This document shows, in pieces, positions 1-8,516 of a DNA stretch of 64,000 bases. The stretch's first letter is position 1. Every line of letters begins with the position of its first letter. The stretch covers positions 310,001-374,000 of the forward strand of contig NZ_JAKVLT010000001.1 of assembly GCF_022484225.1 (NCBI RefSeq), in the 5' to 3' direction. The DNA comes from Pseudoramibacter sp. Its GTDB lineage: Bacteria; Bacillota; Clostridia; Eubacteriales; Eubacteriaceae. The notes under the pieces were generated by a model. It searched no databases and was not told the DNA's origin. It was given only the letters and a program-made list of their open reading frames with translations. A program made the translations under genes and the position numbers.

Positions 1-32
1 GTGAGCCGGGCCTTGTCTTTGTCTTCTCTCAT
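1..32 (-). CDS. 5' end of an unidentified gene, partial
   Basis: An ATG on the minus strand at 32 is preceded at good distance by the purine-rich stretch AGAAAGGAAG. The reading frame is open to the window edge and gives MREDKDKARL. Only ten codons are visible, so the product cannot be named. The gene would be divergent from uppP. Confidence 0.5.
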   Translation of the reverse strand, partial: MREDKDKARL

Positions 33-128
33 CGCTTTCTTCCTTTCTGATTTTTAATCTTTTTCTGTGTCGTTCTTTAAATTTCTCTAAATTCCCGAAT
101 CCGGCCTTTTTTTCGCCATTTTCTGTGA

Positions 129-134
129 TATAAT
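129..134 (+). promoter_or_regulatory. -10 box of uppP
   Basis: TATAAT lies 51 bases upstream of the uppP start. The -35 region is T-rich without a clear TTGACA. Confidence 0.45.
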
Positions 135-185
135 TCATCATACCATAATTTTGAAACAAAAGTTTTTTTGTGAAAGGAAGTATTT

Positions 186-1025
186 ATGCTTAACATTCTG
201 AAATCCATCATCTTCGGCATCGTCGAAGGGATCACCGAATGGCTGCCGATTTCCAGCACCGGCCACCTCTACCTGTTCCAGGCCTTCATGCCCCTGTCCG
301 GGCCCAAGGCCTTCGTGTCGATGTACATGGTCGTCATCCAGCTCGGGGCCATCATGGCCGTGGTCGTTTTGTACTGGAAGCGCCTGTGGCCTCTGCGCCG
401 TATCCGCACCACGAAGGACAGCGTCGGGCAGATCGGCTGGGATCACAATATCTTAAAGATGTGGCTCAAGGTCATCATCGCCACGATTCCGGCGGCGGTC
501 ATCGGCGGGCCTCTGGACAATTTCTTCGAAGCCCATTTCTACAACCCGAAATCCATCGCCGTGATGCTCATCCTCTTCGGGATTCTGTTCATCATCGTGG
601 AAAACCAGAACGCGAGCCGCCGCGCCCGGGTGTACAGCATCGACGACCTGACCTACCGGGATATCATCATCATCGGGCTGTTCCAGCTCATCGCCGCGAT
701 GTTCCCGGGAACGTCCCGTTCCGGCGCGACCATCATCGGGGCCCTGATGATCGGGGTTTCCCGCACCACCGCCGCCGAGTTCACCTTCTTCCTCGCCATT
801 CCTGCGATGTTCGGGGGCTCGCTCTTAAAGCTGCGCCACTTCCACCACTTCACCGGCAGCCAGGCCGCCGTCCTCGCCGTGGGCATGATCGTCGCTTTCG
901 CCGTTTCCGTGGCCGCGATCAAGTTCCTCATGAACTACATCAAGACCCACGACTTCAAGCCCTTCGGCTGGTACCGCATCGTCCTCGGGATTGTCGTCCT
1001 CGCCGTGGGCATGCTCGCTCATTAA
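186..1025 (+). CDS. uppP: undecaprenyl-diphosphatase UppP/BacA
   Basis: Integral membrane phosphatase that recycles undecaprenyl diphosphate to the monophosphate carrier used for peptidoglycan and other wall polymers. Overexpression in relatives gives bacitracin resistance. The 279 residues match the family length. Near the N-terminus the conserved block EGITEWLPISSTGHL carries the ExxxE catalytic pair (about E14 and E18). A second block, PGTSRSG at about residues 175-181, supplies the catalytic arginine. Several hydrophobic segments follow. The start has a GAAAGGAAG ribosome-binding site. The gene is monocistronic, ending at a terminator just downstream. Confidence 0.95.
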   Translation: MLNILKSIIFGIVEGITEWLPISSTGHLYLFQAFMPLSGPKAFVSMYMVVIQLGAIMAVVVLYWKRLWPLRRIRTTKDSVGQIGWDHNILKMWLKVIIATIPAAVIGGPLDNFFEAHFYNPKSIAVMLILFGILFIIVENQNASRRARVYSIDDLTYRDIIIIGLFQLIAAMFPGTSRSGATIIGALMIGVSRTTAAEFTFFLAIPAMFGGSLLKLRHFHHFTGSQAAVLAVGMIVAFAVSVAAIKFLMNYIKTHDFKPFGWYRIVLGIVVLAVGMLAH

Positions 1026-1038
1026 CTTTAAATTTTAA

Positions 1039-1065
1039 GGCGGACCTTCGGGCCCGTCTTTTTTA
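1039..1065 (+). terminator. terminator of uppP
   Basis: GC-rich hairpin with a TTCG tetraloop followed by six T, 14 bases after the stop codon. Confidence 0.8.
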
Positions 1066-1375
1066 TGTCTATTTCGCACAAAATGGCCCGAATTTGAGCC
1101 TTGTGCATCCTTCTGGGATTATGGGATGTAATAAACTTGAATGATGGTTATTCGCGATATCGGGGAGGCTCTGCCTCCCCAGCGCCGTTTTTCGGCGCCA
1201 GGTCTTTCTGTTTATATATCTCTTTCCCTTTCTTTTCCCTTTCTATTTCTATTTCCTTTTCCCTTTGTATACTTTTTCCGGAAGGGTTCCGTCTATCTTC
1301 CGGAAGTTATTAAATGCTGACCATAATCCCGTTTTTAAGACATCGTTTTGCGCTATTTCCCGGGAAATTTTTTTA
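1066..1375. other. intergenic region without a convincing gene
   Basis: Contains a GC hairpin at about 1160-1200 (GGGGAGG..CCTCCCC followed by GCGCC..GGCGC), then a long pyrimidine-rich stretch (about 1200-1275). Two copies of the palindrome TTCCGGAA occur at 1276-1283 and 1298-1305, and a third at 1962-1969. An open frame covers 1101-1313, but it encodes low-complexity F/S/L sequence and has no ribosome-binding site. Confidence 0.5.
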
Positions 1376-1398
1376 CAAAAAAAGCACCAGAAGGTGCT
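1376..1398 (-). terminator. terminator of the 144-residue protein gene
   Basis: AGCACC-AGAA-GGTGCT hairpin followed on the minus strand by a run of T. Confidence 0.75.
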
Positions 1399-1413
1399 TC
1401 TTTCCTCTAAATC

Positions 1414-1848
1414 TTACTGCTGAATTAAATCGCAGAACGCAGCGATTTCTTCTTTCTGGTTTTTGATCGTCGACGTCACCGGGTTCTTGTTCATCAGCGA
1501 CAGCTTCAAAGTCTGCGGCTTTGCGCCGATATTCACGATCTTCTGCCCCGGCATGAGCCCCCGCCGGACGCGCACCGGCTTCACCTGATCCAGGGGGATC
1601 ACCGCCTTCTCCTGCATCGCCGAAATGGCGGTCGTCCCCATCATCGCGACAACCAGATGCTTTTCCGTGACCCCGAAATAGCAGCAGACGTTCGCCTGCA
1701 CGACCCGGGTGCCAAGCATAAGGCGCTCCGCCGAGGTTCCGGCGAGAATGAGCCCCCAGAGCTTCACTTTGTAGGTTTCCCCTTCGGGGCGAATCGCGTC
1801 CAGATTGTCGTTCATGTCCTTCGCGTTGAGAAACAGCGTCAGTCCCAT
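1414..1848 (-). CDS. conserved hypothetical protein, 144 residues
   Basis: I do not recognise a named family. The protein has no signal peptide or clear membrane segment. Its alternating beta-like stretches (YKVKLWGLILAG, ERLMLGTRVV, EKHLVVAMMG, KAVIPLDQVKPVRV) followed by a C-terminal helix resemble the small bacterial PH-like fold, but that is only an impression. The start is supported by GGGAGGAAAA upstream and by a promoter at 1885-1913. The gene stands alone between its own promoter and terminator. Confidence 0.7.
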   Translation of the reverse strand: MGLTLFLNAKDMNDNLDAIRPEGETYKVKLWGLILAGTSAERLMLGTRVVQANVCCYFGVTEKHLVVAMMGTTAISAMQEKAVIPLDQVKPVRVRRGLMPGQKIVNIGAKPQTLKLSLMNKNPVTSTIKNQKEEIAAFCDLIQQ

Positions 1849-1884
1849 CTTGTTTTCCTCCCGTTTGATTTTTGGCTATTTTTG

Positions 1885-1913
1885 ATTGTAGCGAACTGGT
1901 AAGGCCAGTGCAA
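1885..1913 (-). promoter_or_regulatory. promoter of the 144-residue protein gene
   Basis: TTGCAC (1908-1913), 17-bp spacer, TACAAT (1885-1890), upstream of the start at 1848. Confidence 0.55.
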
Positions 1914-1976
1914 CGGGCGGAACGTAAAGAGGGGGTGAAATTTGGGGAAAAATGGCTTTTATTCCGGAAGATTGTT

Positions 1977-2005
1977 TTGAATCTGTCGTTATCTCCTGCT
2001 ATAAT
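1977..2005 (+). promoter_or_regulatory. orphan plus-strand promoter
   Basis: TTGAAT (1977-1982), 17-bp spacer, TATAAT (2000-2005). No ORF follows. The transcript would run antisense to the small RNA candidate at 2056-2142. Confidence 0.4.
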
Positions 2006-2055
2006 ATGAGCAACAGATCCCTCAACGATGTGAAAACCGGAGGGCCTTATTTTAT

Positions 2056-2083
2056 ATAAAAAAGCCCCCGCAGTGCGGAGGCT
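2056..2083 (-). terminator. terminator of the small RNA candidate
   Basis: AAGCCTCCGC/GCGGGGGCT hairpin on the minus strand followed by TTTTTT. Confidence 0.75.
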
Positions 2084-2142
2084 TGGAAAAAAGAAACTAC
2101 AAACTAATAGGAGTCTATTATTATATAGTTTGACTAACGAAT
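2056..2142 (-). ncRNA. candidate small RNA with a CTCCT loop
   Basis: The region between the tRNA terminator and the hairpin at 2063-2083 has its own promoter: TTGCTT (2172-2177), 17-bp spacer, TATAAT (2149-2154). The predicted transcript of about 87 nt has no start codon with a ribosome-binding site. It contains a stem CAAACTA..TAGTTTG whose loop exposes GACTCCTATT, complementary to a Shine-Dalgarno core, and ends at a strong hairpin (AGCC/CCGC pairs) with six T. The arrangement fits a trans-acting small RNA. Expression is inferred, not shown. Confidence 0.45.
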
Positions 2143-2176
2143 GCTTTTATTATAAATCCTTCCCGCCAAAAAAGCA

Positions 2177-2199
2177 ATAAAAAAACCGGAACCTTCCGG
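2177..2199 (-). terminator. terminator of tRNA-Val
   Basis: CCGGAA-GG-TTCCGG followed on the minus strand by a run of T, 20 bases after the CCA end. Confidence 0.75.
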
Positions 2200-2218
2200 C
2201 TCCGGTATGCGTTTCAAA

Positions 2219-2294
2219 TGGTGATCCCTACAGGGCTCGAACCTGTGACCTCCACCACGTCAAGGTGGCGCTCTTCCAGCTGAGCTAAGGGATC
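2219..2294 (-). tRNA. tRNA-Val (anticodon GAC)
   Basis: A complete 76-nt cloverleaf on the minus strand. Acceptor arms are GATCCCT/AGGGATC, the D stem GCTC/GAGC, the anticodon stem CCACC/GGTGG with loop TTGACGT (anticodon GAC), and the T arm ACAGG-TTCGAGC-CCTGT. CCA is encoded in the gene. It is a single tRNA gene with its own terminator. Confidence 0.95.
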
Positions 2295-2398
2295 AACTCG
2301 TGAATACTTGAATAGTATAACGATTTATGATGAATTTGTAAAGGCTTTTTTTGATTTTTTTTATTTTTTACGAATTTTATATTTTTGCGTATCTTTAT

Positions 2399-2427
2399 TT
2401 TACTTATTTGTTTTTTCGGTGTATACT
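2399..2427 (+). promoter_or_regulatory. promoter of fbp
   Basis: TTTACT (2399-2404), 17-bp spacer, TATACT (2422-2427), 49 bases before the fbp start. Confidence 0.6.
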
Positions 2428-2475
2428 TAACTTACCTATCAGGCTTAAAAAGTGCTGATGATTTGGAGGAATAGG

Positions 2476-4458
2476 ATGCAAAATTTTACGAAAAATCAGT
2501 TGCGCAAAAATAAAAAATATCTGGAGCTGCTCTCCAAGTACTTCCCATCGATCACTTCGGCGGTGAGCGAGGTCATCAACCTCCGGGCGATTTTGAATCT
2601 CCCCAAGGCGACGGAGCATTTCGTCACGGACATCCACGGCGAAGACCAGGCCTTCAACCACGTCATCCAGAACGGTTCCGGGGCGATCCGCCGGAAGGTC
2701 ATGGAGGAACTCGGCAGCACGGTCTCCCTCGAAGACCTCGAGGAACTCATCCCGCTGATCTATTATCCTGAACAGAAGCTCGAACTCATCAAGCAGGAAC
2801 GCTCGGGCAAATACCTCGCCAACTGGTACGAGCTGACGATCTACCGCCTGGTCAAAGTCTGCCGGGCAGCGGCGGGCAAATACACGCGCTCCAAGGTCAG
2901 AAAGAGCCTGCCCCCGGACTTCCGCTACATCATGGACGAACTGATCCAGGAAGATGAAAAACGCTACAACAAGAAAGAATACTACCACGCCATCATCCGC
3001 AGCATCGTCGAGTACGGCGTCGCGGATCACTTCATCGAAGAGATTTCCACGGTGATCAAGCGCCTGACCACGGACCACCTCCACGTCATCGGCGACATCT
3101 TCGACCGTGGCCCTGCACCTCACCACGTCATGGACACCCTCATGGCTCACCATTCGATGGACCTCCAGTGGGGCAACCACGACATTCTGTGGATGGGCGC
3201 CGCGGCGGGCAACCGGGCGTGCATCGCCTGCGCCGTCCGCATCGCCATGCGCTACGCCAACACCCGGGTCCTGGAAAACGGCTACGGCATCAACATGCTG
3301 CCCCTGGCGACCTTCGCCCAGAAGACCTACGGCGACGACCCGTGCACCGATTTCTACCCTAAGAACATCGCCGACAAGAACGCCAGCGTCGACGTGGATT
3401 TGATCTCGAAGATGCACAAGGCCATCTCGATCATTCAGTTCAAGGTCGAAGAACAGATCATCGACCGCCACCCCGAATACCACATGGACGACCGCTGCCT
3501 CATGCGGGCCATTAATTTAGACAAGGGCACGGTGACCGTCGAAGGCAAGGAATACGCCTTAAACGACACGAACTTCCCGACTTTGGACCCGAAGCACCCG
3601 TCCAAGCTTTCGGACGACGAAGAACACGTCATGAGCCTGCTCTGCCACTCTTTCCGCCACTCGGAAAAGCTCCAGCGCCACATCCGCTTCATGTACGCCA
3701 AGGGGAGCCTGTATCTGACTTACAATAACAATCTGCTGTACCACGCGATCGTGCCTTTGGACGAAAACGGCGACTTCGACACGATCACCTACAAGGGCCA
3801 GACCTATTCGGGGAAATGCCTCATGGACAAGTTCGACCAGCTCGCCCGGGAAGCGTACTTCTCCAACGCCCACGAAAATCCGCCGAAAAACGATTTTCTG
3901 TGGTTCCTGTGGTGCAACAAGAAATCGCCTCTGTTTGGCAAGAAGAAGATGGCCACTTTCGAACGCTACTTCATCGACGACAAGGCCACCCATTTTGAAG
4001 AAAAGATGCCTTACTACAAGCTCATCGCCGACAGCGAAGACATCGCCGACAAGATCCTCGTGGAATTCGGCCTGGACCCCAAGGACGGCCACATCATCAA
4101 CGGCCACACCCCGGTGAAGACCAAGAGCGGCGAATCGCCGATCCGCGCCGGCGGCAAGGTGCTGTGCATCGACGGGGGCTTCGCCAAGGCGTATCAAAAG
4201 ACCACGGGCATCGCCGGCTACACCCTGACGTACAACTCCTACGGCATGACGCTGATCTCCCACCAGCCTTTCGAATCTGTGGACAAGGCCATCCGGGACG
4301 GGGTCGACATCAAATCCACGAAGGAAATCGTCGAAACCAACGCCCGCCGGAAAATGGTCGGAGACACCGACATCGGCAAAAAGCTCAAGGACAATATTTA
4401 TGACTTAGAGATGCTCATCGCCGCCTACCGGAAAGGCTTTATCAAAGAAAAAATATGA
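2476..4458 (+). CDS. fbp: fructose-1,6-bisphosphatase class III
   Basis: Gluconeogenic enzyme hydrolysing fructose 1,6-bisphosphate to fructose 6-phosphate. It is the large Firmicutes type, related to metallophosphoesterases. Starting at the ATG behind GGAGGAATAGG, the protein has 660 residues, normal for class III. The metal-binding motifs are visible in order: DIHGE near residue 52, GDIFDRGP near 205, GNHD near 234 and NGHTPV near 540. An ATG 24 bases further upstream is in frame but lies before the ribosome-binding site, so it is not used here. It stands alone and converges with the DegV gene on a shared terminator. Confidence 0.95.
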   Translation: MQNFTKNQLRKNKKYLELLSKYFPSITSAVSEVINLRAILNLPKATEHFVTDIHGEDQAFNHVIQNGSGAIRRKVMEELGSTVSLEDLEELIPLIYYPEQKLELIKQERSGKYLANWYELTIYRLVKVCRAAAGKYTRSKVRKSLPPDFRYIMDELIQEDEKRYNKKEYYHAIIRSIVEYGVADHFIEEISTVIKRLTTDHLHVIGDIFDRGPAPHHVMDTLMAHHSMDLQWGNHDILWMGAAAGNRACIACAVRIAMRYANTRVLENGYGINMLPLATFAQKTYGDDPCTDFYPKNIADKNASVDVDLISKMHKAISIIQFKVEEQIIDRHPEYHMDDRCLMRAINLDKGTVTVEGKEYALNDTNFPTLDPKHPSKLSDDEEHVMSLLCHSFRHSEKLQRHIRFMYAKGSLYLTYNNNLLYHAIVPLDENGDFDTITYKGQTYSGKCLMDKFDQLAREAYFSNAHENPPKNDFLWFLWCNKKSPLFGKKKMATFERYFIDDKATHFEEKMPYYKLIADSEDIADKILVEFGLDPKDGHIINGHTPVKTKSGESPIRAGGKVLCIDGGFAKAYQKTTGIAGYTLTYNSYGMTLISHQPFESVDKAIRDGVDIKSTKEIVETNARRKMVGDTDIGKKLKDNIYDLEMLIAAYRKGFIKEKI

Positions 4459-4478
4459 TAGGATCTGCACATAAAAAA

Positions 4479-4502
4479 AGCGGGCGCAGTGCCCGCTTTT
4501 TT
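4479..4502. terminator. bidirectional terminator fbp/degV
   Basis: AGCGGGC-GCAGT-GCCCGCT hairpin flanked by A7 and T6. The T tract overlaps the stop codon of the opposing gene at 4501-4503. Confidence 0.9.
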
Positions 4503-5388
4503 AATACACGCGTTTCTTTCTCGGCACGCCGATGAAGAACACCCCGAGGGCGCCGACGCCGACGTGGGCGGCGATCACCGGGTCTAAGGGGTGGATCAGC
4601 ACTTCGTTGGGGTGCACCGTCTCCCGAAGCCGTCTGGACAGGCGCTGGGCCTTGTCGATGCAGTCGGTGTGGGCGATGAAAATCGTCTTTTCGTCGGCGT
4701 CTTCCATCTTTTTGTCCACCCGCCGGGCGATGGCGCTTAAGACGCCCCGTTCGCTCCGGGCGCTGGCCTTGATGTGGATATCCCCGTCTTCGTCCACGGA
4801 GAGCAGCGGCTTTCGGCCGAAGCGCCCGGCCAGGCGCGCCCGCCCCTTGAGGCGCCCGGATTTTGCCAGAGGGGCGATGTCTTCCACGGTGAAATACTGG
4901 TGCAGGCAGTTGCGGTCATCCTTGAGGCCCTCGAACACTTCGGTGAGGGTCGCCCCGGCTTCCTGGCGCTGGGCGGCCTTCATGACGAGCAGCCCTTCGC
5001 CGAAAGACACGGCCCGGCTGTCGAAGAGGCAGATCCGCCGTTCGGGGTAGCGCTTTTCAAGCTTCGCCAGCACGTGCTTGACGCCGCCGTAGATGTTCGA
5101 AAGCCGCGAAGAGAAGCCGATGTAAAGCAAATCTTCCCCCCGGGCGAGGATCTTTTCGCAGATCTTCTCGACGGTGTCCGCCGATGCCGGCGCGGTCTTC
5201 ACCGGCGCCCCGGTGCGCAGCCTCTGGTACCAGCCCTGAAGGGCCTCTGGGTCGTCGGCGACCTCGGCGTCCAGCACCATCTTGTGGCCCCCGGCCCTGA
5301 CATTCAGGGGGATCACCTGGATATTGGACTGTCTGAAAATCCGGCTGTTCAAATTGCACGCCGAATCGGTTACGATTGTGTAAGCCAT
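4501..5388 (-). CDS. DegV family fatty-acid-binding protein
   Basis: DegV (FakB-type) proteins bind a single fatty acid and hand it to the FakA kinase for phospholipid synthesis. The 295 residues begin with the typical first strand MAYTIVTDSACNL. The FSS(R)LSNIY-type acyl-binding segment (GFSSRLSNIYGG) lies near residues 95-106, and the second domain ends in HVGVGALGVFF. FakA is not in the window. The gene lies behind veg and its terminator and is probably read from its own promoter. Confidence 0.9.
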   Translation of the reverse strand: MAYTIVTDSACNLNSRIFRQSNIQVIPLNVRAGGHKMVLDAEVADDPEALQGWYQRLRTGAPVKTAPASADTVEKICEKILARGEDLLYIGFSSRLSNIYGGVKHVLAKLEKRYPERRICLFDSRAVSFGEGLLVMKAAQRQEAGATLTEVFEGLKDDRNCLHQYFTVEDIAPLAKSGRLKGRARLAGRFGRKPLLSVDEDGDIHIKASARSERGVLSAIARRVDKKMEDADEKTIFIAHTDCIDKAQRLSRRLRETVHPNEVLIHPLDPVIAAHVGVGALGVFFIGVPRKKRVY

Positions 5389-5408
5389 TGTCTCTCCTTC
5401 TGTCTTCT

Positions 5409-5444
5409 AAAAAAATAAAACCATACAGCAGCGCCGCTGTATGG
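5409..5444 (-). terminator. terminator of veg
   Basis: Perfect arms CCATACAGC/GCTGTATGG around a 6-base loop, followed on the minus strand by a T-rich tract. Confidence 0.85.
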
Positions 5445-5467
5445 CCTTTGATTTCATCCTGCCCCAG

Positions 5468-5749
5468 TCAGGCAGTGAGCGCCGCTTCCGATTCTTCGTC
5501 TTTGATCAGCGCGATTCTGACGGAGCGCGTCAGCACGTCGGAATAGGAAAACGACAGCCGTTCTGGAACGTGACTTCTCGGATTTTCGACTCTGACGGTG
5601 AAAATACTCGGATAAATCCCTTCGATCCGGCCGATTTTCCGGTATAATTTCTTTTTGCTCTTGTGGGCCTGAAGCTTGATTAAATCGCCTTTGTGAGCTT
5701 CGACCTCACGTCTGACATCGTTCAAAGTCGCATGTGTGTTCTGCGGCAT
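5468..5749 (-). CDS. veg: Veg protein
   Basis: A 93-residue protein of the Veg family, small SH3-like beta proteins conserved in Firmicutes. In Bacillus subtilis Veg stimulates biofilm matrix genes and is known for its very strong vegetative promoter. The characteristic core here is GRIEGIYPSIFTVRVE followed by ERLSFSYSDVLTRSVRI. It is slightly longer at the N-terminus than the Bacillus protein. The promoter upstream is close to consensus, in line with strong expression. Confidence 0.9.
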   Translation of the reverse strand: MPQNTHATLNDVRREVEAHKGDLIKLQAHKSKKKLYRKIGRIEGIYPSIFTVRVENPRSHVPERLSFSYSDVLTRSVRIALIKDEESEAALTA

Positions 5750-5779
5750 TTTCTTTCACCTCGCTCGTATACTGTGAAC

Positions 5780-5808
5780 ATTATAGCACGGTTTAAGGTA
5801 AAAGTAAA
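5780..5808 (-). promoter_or_regulatory. promoter of veg
   Basis: TTTACT (5803-5808), 17-bp spacer, TATAAT (5780-5785), 31 bases upstream of the start. Confidence 0.7.
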
Positions 5809-6136
5809 GTTTTAATATTATAGCAATTGAAATAAGGGATGTCAAGTTGTAAATTTGTGCAAAATACAATTAAAGTAAATATTTACATTATATTTTTTTA
5901 CAAGCCTGTTTTCAGCAGAAAGCACTGCAATTTCGTCAATTTTACCCCGGATTTATGGGGTTTTTACGTGAAATTTTTATTTATTTTCAATGATTTTCGG
6001 AATTCATCTTCAAAAAACAAGCTTAATAATAACTTAATTTGCGGTTTCGGGCTTTATTCCCGGGCTGAAAACTCTTTTTCCGAATCTGGCGCTTTTGTGA
6101 TATGATTGAAAAAAACTGAAAAAGAAAGGGTTTGCT
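5809..6136. other. AT-rich intergenic region between veg and pheA
   Basis: Divergent promoter region. A TATGAT at 6101-6106 is the best -10 candidate for pheA; its -35 box is unclear. No T-box, aromatic leader peptide or other known regulatory RNA is recognisable. Confidence 0.4.
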
Positions 6137-7036
6137 ATGGTACTTTCCAACACCCAGCAGGGGTCCATGGCCCGCTACCTCGAAATGAAGGGCCAGCTGC
6201 GCCCGCCGAAAAAGGCCGGCATCGTCGCCTATTCGGGCATCCGCGGCTGTTACGCCGAAGCCGCCGGCATCAAATACTTCGGCCCGGACTGCCTGTTCAT
6301 CCCCCACAAAAGCTTTGAAGACGTGCTGAAGTCCGTGAGCGGCGGCGGCGCGGACTACGGCGTCCTGCCCATCGAAAACTCCACCACCGGCGCCATCAAC
6401 GACGTGTACGACCTCTTAATCCGCTACCGGGCGGCCATCGTCGGCGAGGTGCTCCTGCCCATCCGCCACTGCCTCCTCGGCACGGCGGATGCGGATCTCT
6501 CCACGGTCCGCACGGTGTACTCCCACGAGCAGGGCTTCTACCAGTCCCGGGATTTTCTCGCGAAATATCCAGACTGGCGCCAGGTGCCCTACCACAACAC
6601 CGCCGTCGCCGCTAAGCTCGTCGCCGACGCGCACGACCCCGCCAAGGCCGCCATCGCGAGCGCGAGGGCTGCCGAGATCCACGGCTTAAAGATCCTCGCC
6701 GAAAACATCAACGCCGCGGCGGGCAACACCACCCGGTTCATCGTCGTGGCCAAGCGGCCGGAAATCTGCGAAGGGCGCAACAAAATCTCCCTGCGCTTTA
6801 TCCTGCCCGACGAGCCCGGCGCCCTGTACCGCCTGCTGGGCATCTTCGAAAAAGAAAATTTAAACTTGTCCAAGATCGAATCCCGGCCCATTCCGGGCAG
6901 CCGCTGGCACTACCAGTTCTTTTTAGACTTCATCGGCAGTCTCGATCAGGCCCGGCTGGATCACATCATCGCCGACGTCATGCGCCGCACCAAAGCCTTT
7001 GAATTCTTGGGCTTCTACCCCGGCGCCGGCGATTAA
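6137..7036 (+). CDS. pheA: prephenate dehydratase
   Basis: Converts prephenate to phenylpyruvate in phenylalanine synthesis. The 299 residues comprise the dehydratase domain (about 27-205, with GVLPIENSTTGAI and the NTTRF motif) and a C-terminal ACT regulatory domain (about 220-293) with the ESRP motif for phenylalanine feedback. There is no chorismate mutase domain, unlike the enterobacterial fusion. The start at 6137 has AAAGAAAGGG upstream. Its stop codon overlaps the stop of the convergent MATE gene by two bases, leaving no room for a terminator between them. Confidence 0.93.
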   Translation: MVLSNTQQGSMARYLEMKGQLRPPKKAGIVAYSGIRGCYAEAAGIKYFGPDCLFIPHKSFEDVLKSVSGGGADYGVLPIENSTTGAINDVYDLLIRYRAAIVGEVLLPIRHCLLGTADADLSTVRTVYSHEQGFYQSRDFLAKYPDWRQVPYHNTAVAAKLVADAHDPAKAAIASARAAEIHGLKILAENINAAAGNTTRFIVVAKRPEICEGRNKISLRFILPDEPGALYRLLGIFEKENLNLSKIESRPIPGSRWHYQFFLDFIGSLDQARLDHIIADVMRRTKAFEFLGFYPGAGD

Positions 7037-8418
7037 GCGCTTTTTTCCCGCTCACTTTCTGCGATATGCCGGTTGAGGTGCCTGAGCACGGAGACCAGAA
7101 AAGGCAGGGCCAAAAGAAAACTTAAAGTGTCCGCCAGAGGCTGGGCGGCCTGCACCCCGGGAAGCCCAAGGGTCCGGGGCAGGATTAAAATCAGCGGGAT
7201 GAAGCACAGCCCGTTTCGAAGCAGCGTCAGAAAGGTCGCCTTCCCCGCGATGCCCGCGCTCTGGTAGAGCATGTTCGTCATCATAAAGGGCGGAATGAGG
7301 ACAAAAACACAGCACTGGTAAATCAAAGCCGGCGAGGCGATGCGGATCACCTTCGGGTCCGAGATGAACTGGCTCACGGTGAAGGCCGCGTGGGTGCCGA
7401 TGAGCAGCGAAAGCACCGCCGCCACCGCCAGAGACAGGCTCAGGGTGAACACGTAGGCCTGCTTCAAGCGCTTCCAGCACTTTGCCCCGTAGGAAAAGGC
7501 CGACACCGGCTGGAGGCCCTGGCCGATGCCGATGATCACCGCGAGAATCAGGAAGGTGATCCGGCTGACGATGCTCATGGCGGAAATGGCCGCGTCCCCC
7601 CACCCCGCGGCGGCGAGGTTTAAGAACAGGGTCGACACGGTGTTGAGCCCTTGGCGGCACAGGCTCGGCATCCCCACGGTGACGATTTCGAGCACCACCG
7701 GCCGCTTCAGGCGCACCCTGGAGGCCGAGAAGCGGGTCGTGGTCTTCCCGGTCAAGAAAAACGACAAGAGCAGCGCGAAGGCGATGACCTGGGACAGGGC
7801 CGTGGACAACCCGGCGCCGAAAATCCCCAAACGGCAGTGAAACATCAGAAACGGGTCTCCGGCAATGTTGAGGAGCGCCCCGACGGAAATGCCGAAGGTC
7901 CCCAGGGCCGCCCGGCCTTCGTAGCGCAGGACGTTGTTCATGAAAAAACTCGCCGTGATAAAGGGCGCCGACGCAAGGATGCACCGGCCATAAATCCGCG
8001 CGTAGGGCAGAATCGTCGGCGTCGCCCCGAGAAGGCGCATCAGAGGGTCGACGAAAATCAGCCCGAGCACTGTGATCGCCAGGGTGATCATCACCACGAG
8101 GACGATCCCCGTGGACACGGTGACGTTCGCCGCTTCCCGGTCCTTCTTGCCCAGGGCCCGGGCGATGATGGAGCCGGAGCCGTGGCCGCACATGAAGCCC
8201 ACGGCCTGGAGCACCGCCATGAGGGCGAAGACGATCCCCGTGGCCGCCGAGGCCGAGGTGCCCAGGCGCCCGACAAAATACGTGTCCGCGGCGTTGTAGA
8301 CGCTGGAGATCATCATCGAGATGATCGTCGGCACCGCCAGGGTGACGATGAGGCGGGGCACTGGGGTCTTCAGCATCTTCGCGTATTGTTTTTGCTGATT
8401 GTTTTGATTCTGATCCAT
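7033..8418 (-). CDS. MATE family multidrug efflux transporter
   Basis: A 461-residue, twelve-helix cation-coupled exporter of the MATE/MatE superfamily. The N-terminal repeat begins with LIVTLAVPTIISMMISSVYNAADTYFVGRLG, the hallmark MATE start, and a second half of the same topology follows. The substrate is unknown. The ribosome-binding site is weak (AAAGAGAGACT). The gene lies 98 bases downstream of the acyl-CoA dehydrogenase gene, behind a hairpin, and may be expressed by read-through. Confidence 0.9.
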   Translation of the reverse strand: MDQNQNNQQKQYAKMLKTPVPRLIVTLAVPTIISMMISSVYNAADTYFVGRLGTSASAATGIVFALMAVLQAVGFMCGHGSGSIIARALGKKDREAANVTVSTGIVLVVMITLAITVLGLIFVDPLMRLLGATPTILPYARIYGRCILASAPFITASFFMNNVLRYEGRAALGTFGISVGALLNIAGDPFLMFHCRLGIFGAGLSTALSQVIAFALLLSFFLTGKTTTRFSASRVRLKRPVVLEIVTVGMPSLCRQGLNTVSTLFLNLAAAGWGDAAISAMSIVSRITFLILAVIIGIGQGLQPVSAFSYGAKCWKRLKQAYVFTLSLSLAVAAVLSLLIGTHAAFTVSQFISDPKVIRIASPALIYQCCVFVLIPPFMMTNMLYQSAGIAGKATFLTLLRNGLCFIPLILILPRTLGLPGVQAAQPLADTLSFLLALPFLVSVLRHLNRHIAESEREKSA

Positions 8419-8455
8419 AGTCTCTCTTTAATCTCTCTCTTTTTATTTTTTATAT

Positions 8456-8488
8456 AACAAAAGAACCGGTGCGTTCACACCGGTTCTT
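8456..8488 (-). terminator. terminator of the acyl-CoA dehydrogenase gene
   Basis: Perfect 11-bp arms AAGAACCGGTG/CACCGGTTCTT. The following T tract on the minus strand is short and interrupted, so it may leak into the MATE gene. Confidence 0.7.
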
Positions 8489-8516
8489 TAATATTAGATT
8501 ATAATTGGGCGTTTCC

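Noticed and set aside
1101..1313. Possible small membrane protein
   Set aside because: F/S/L-rich frame over a pyrimidine tract, no ribosome-binding site, no start-site promoter.
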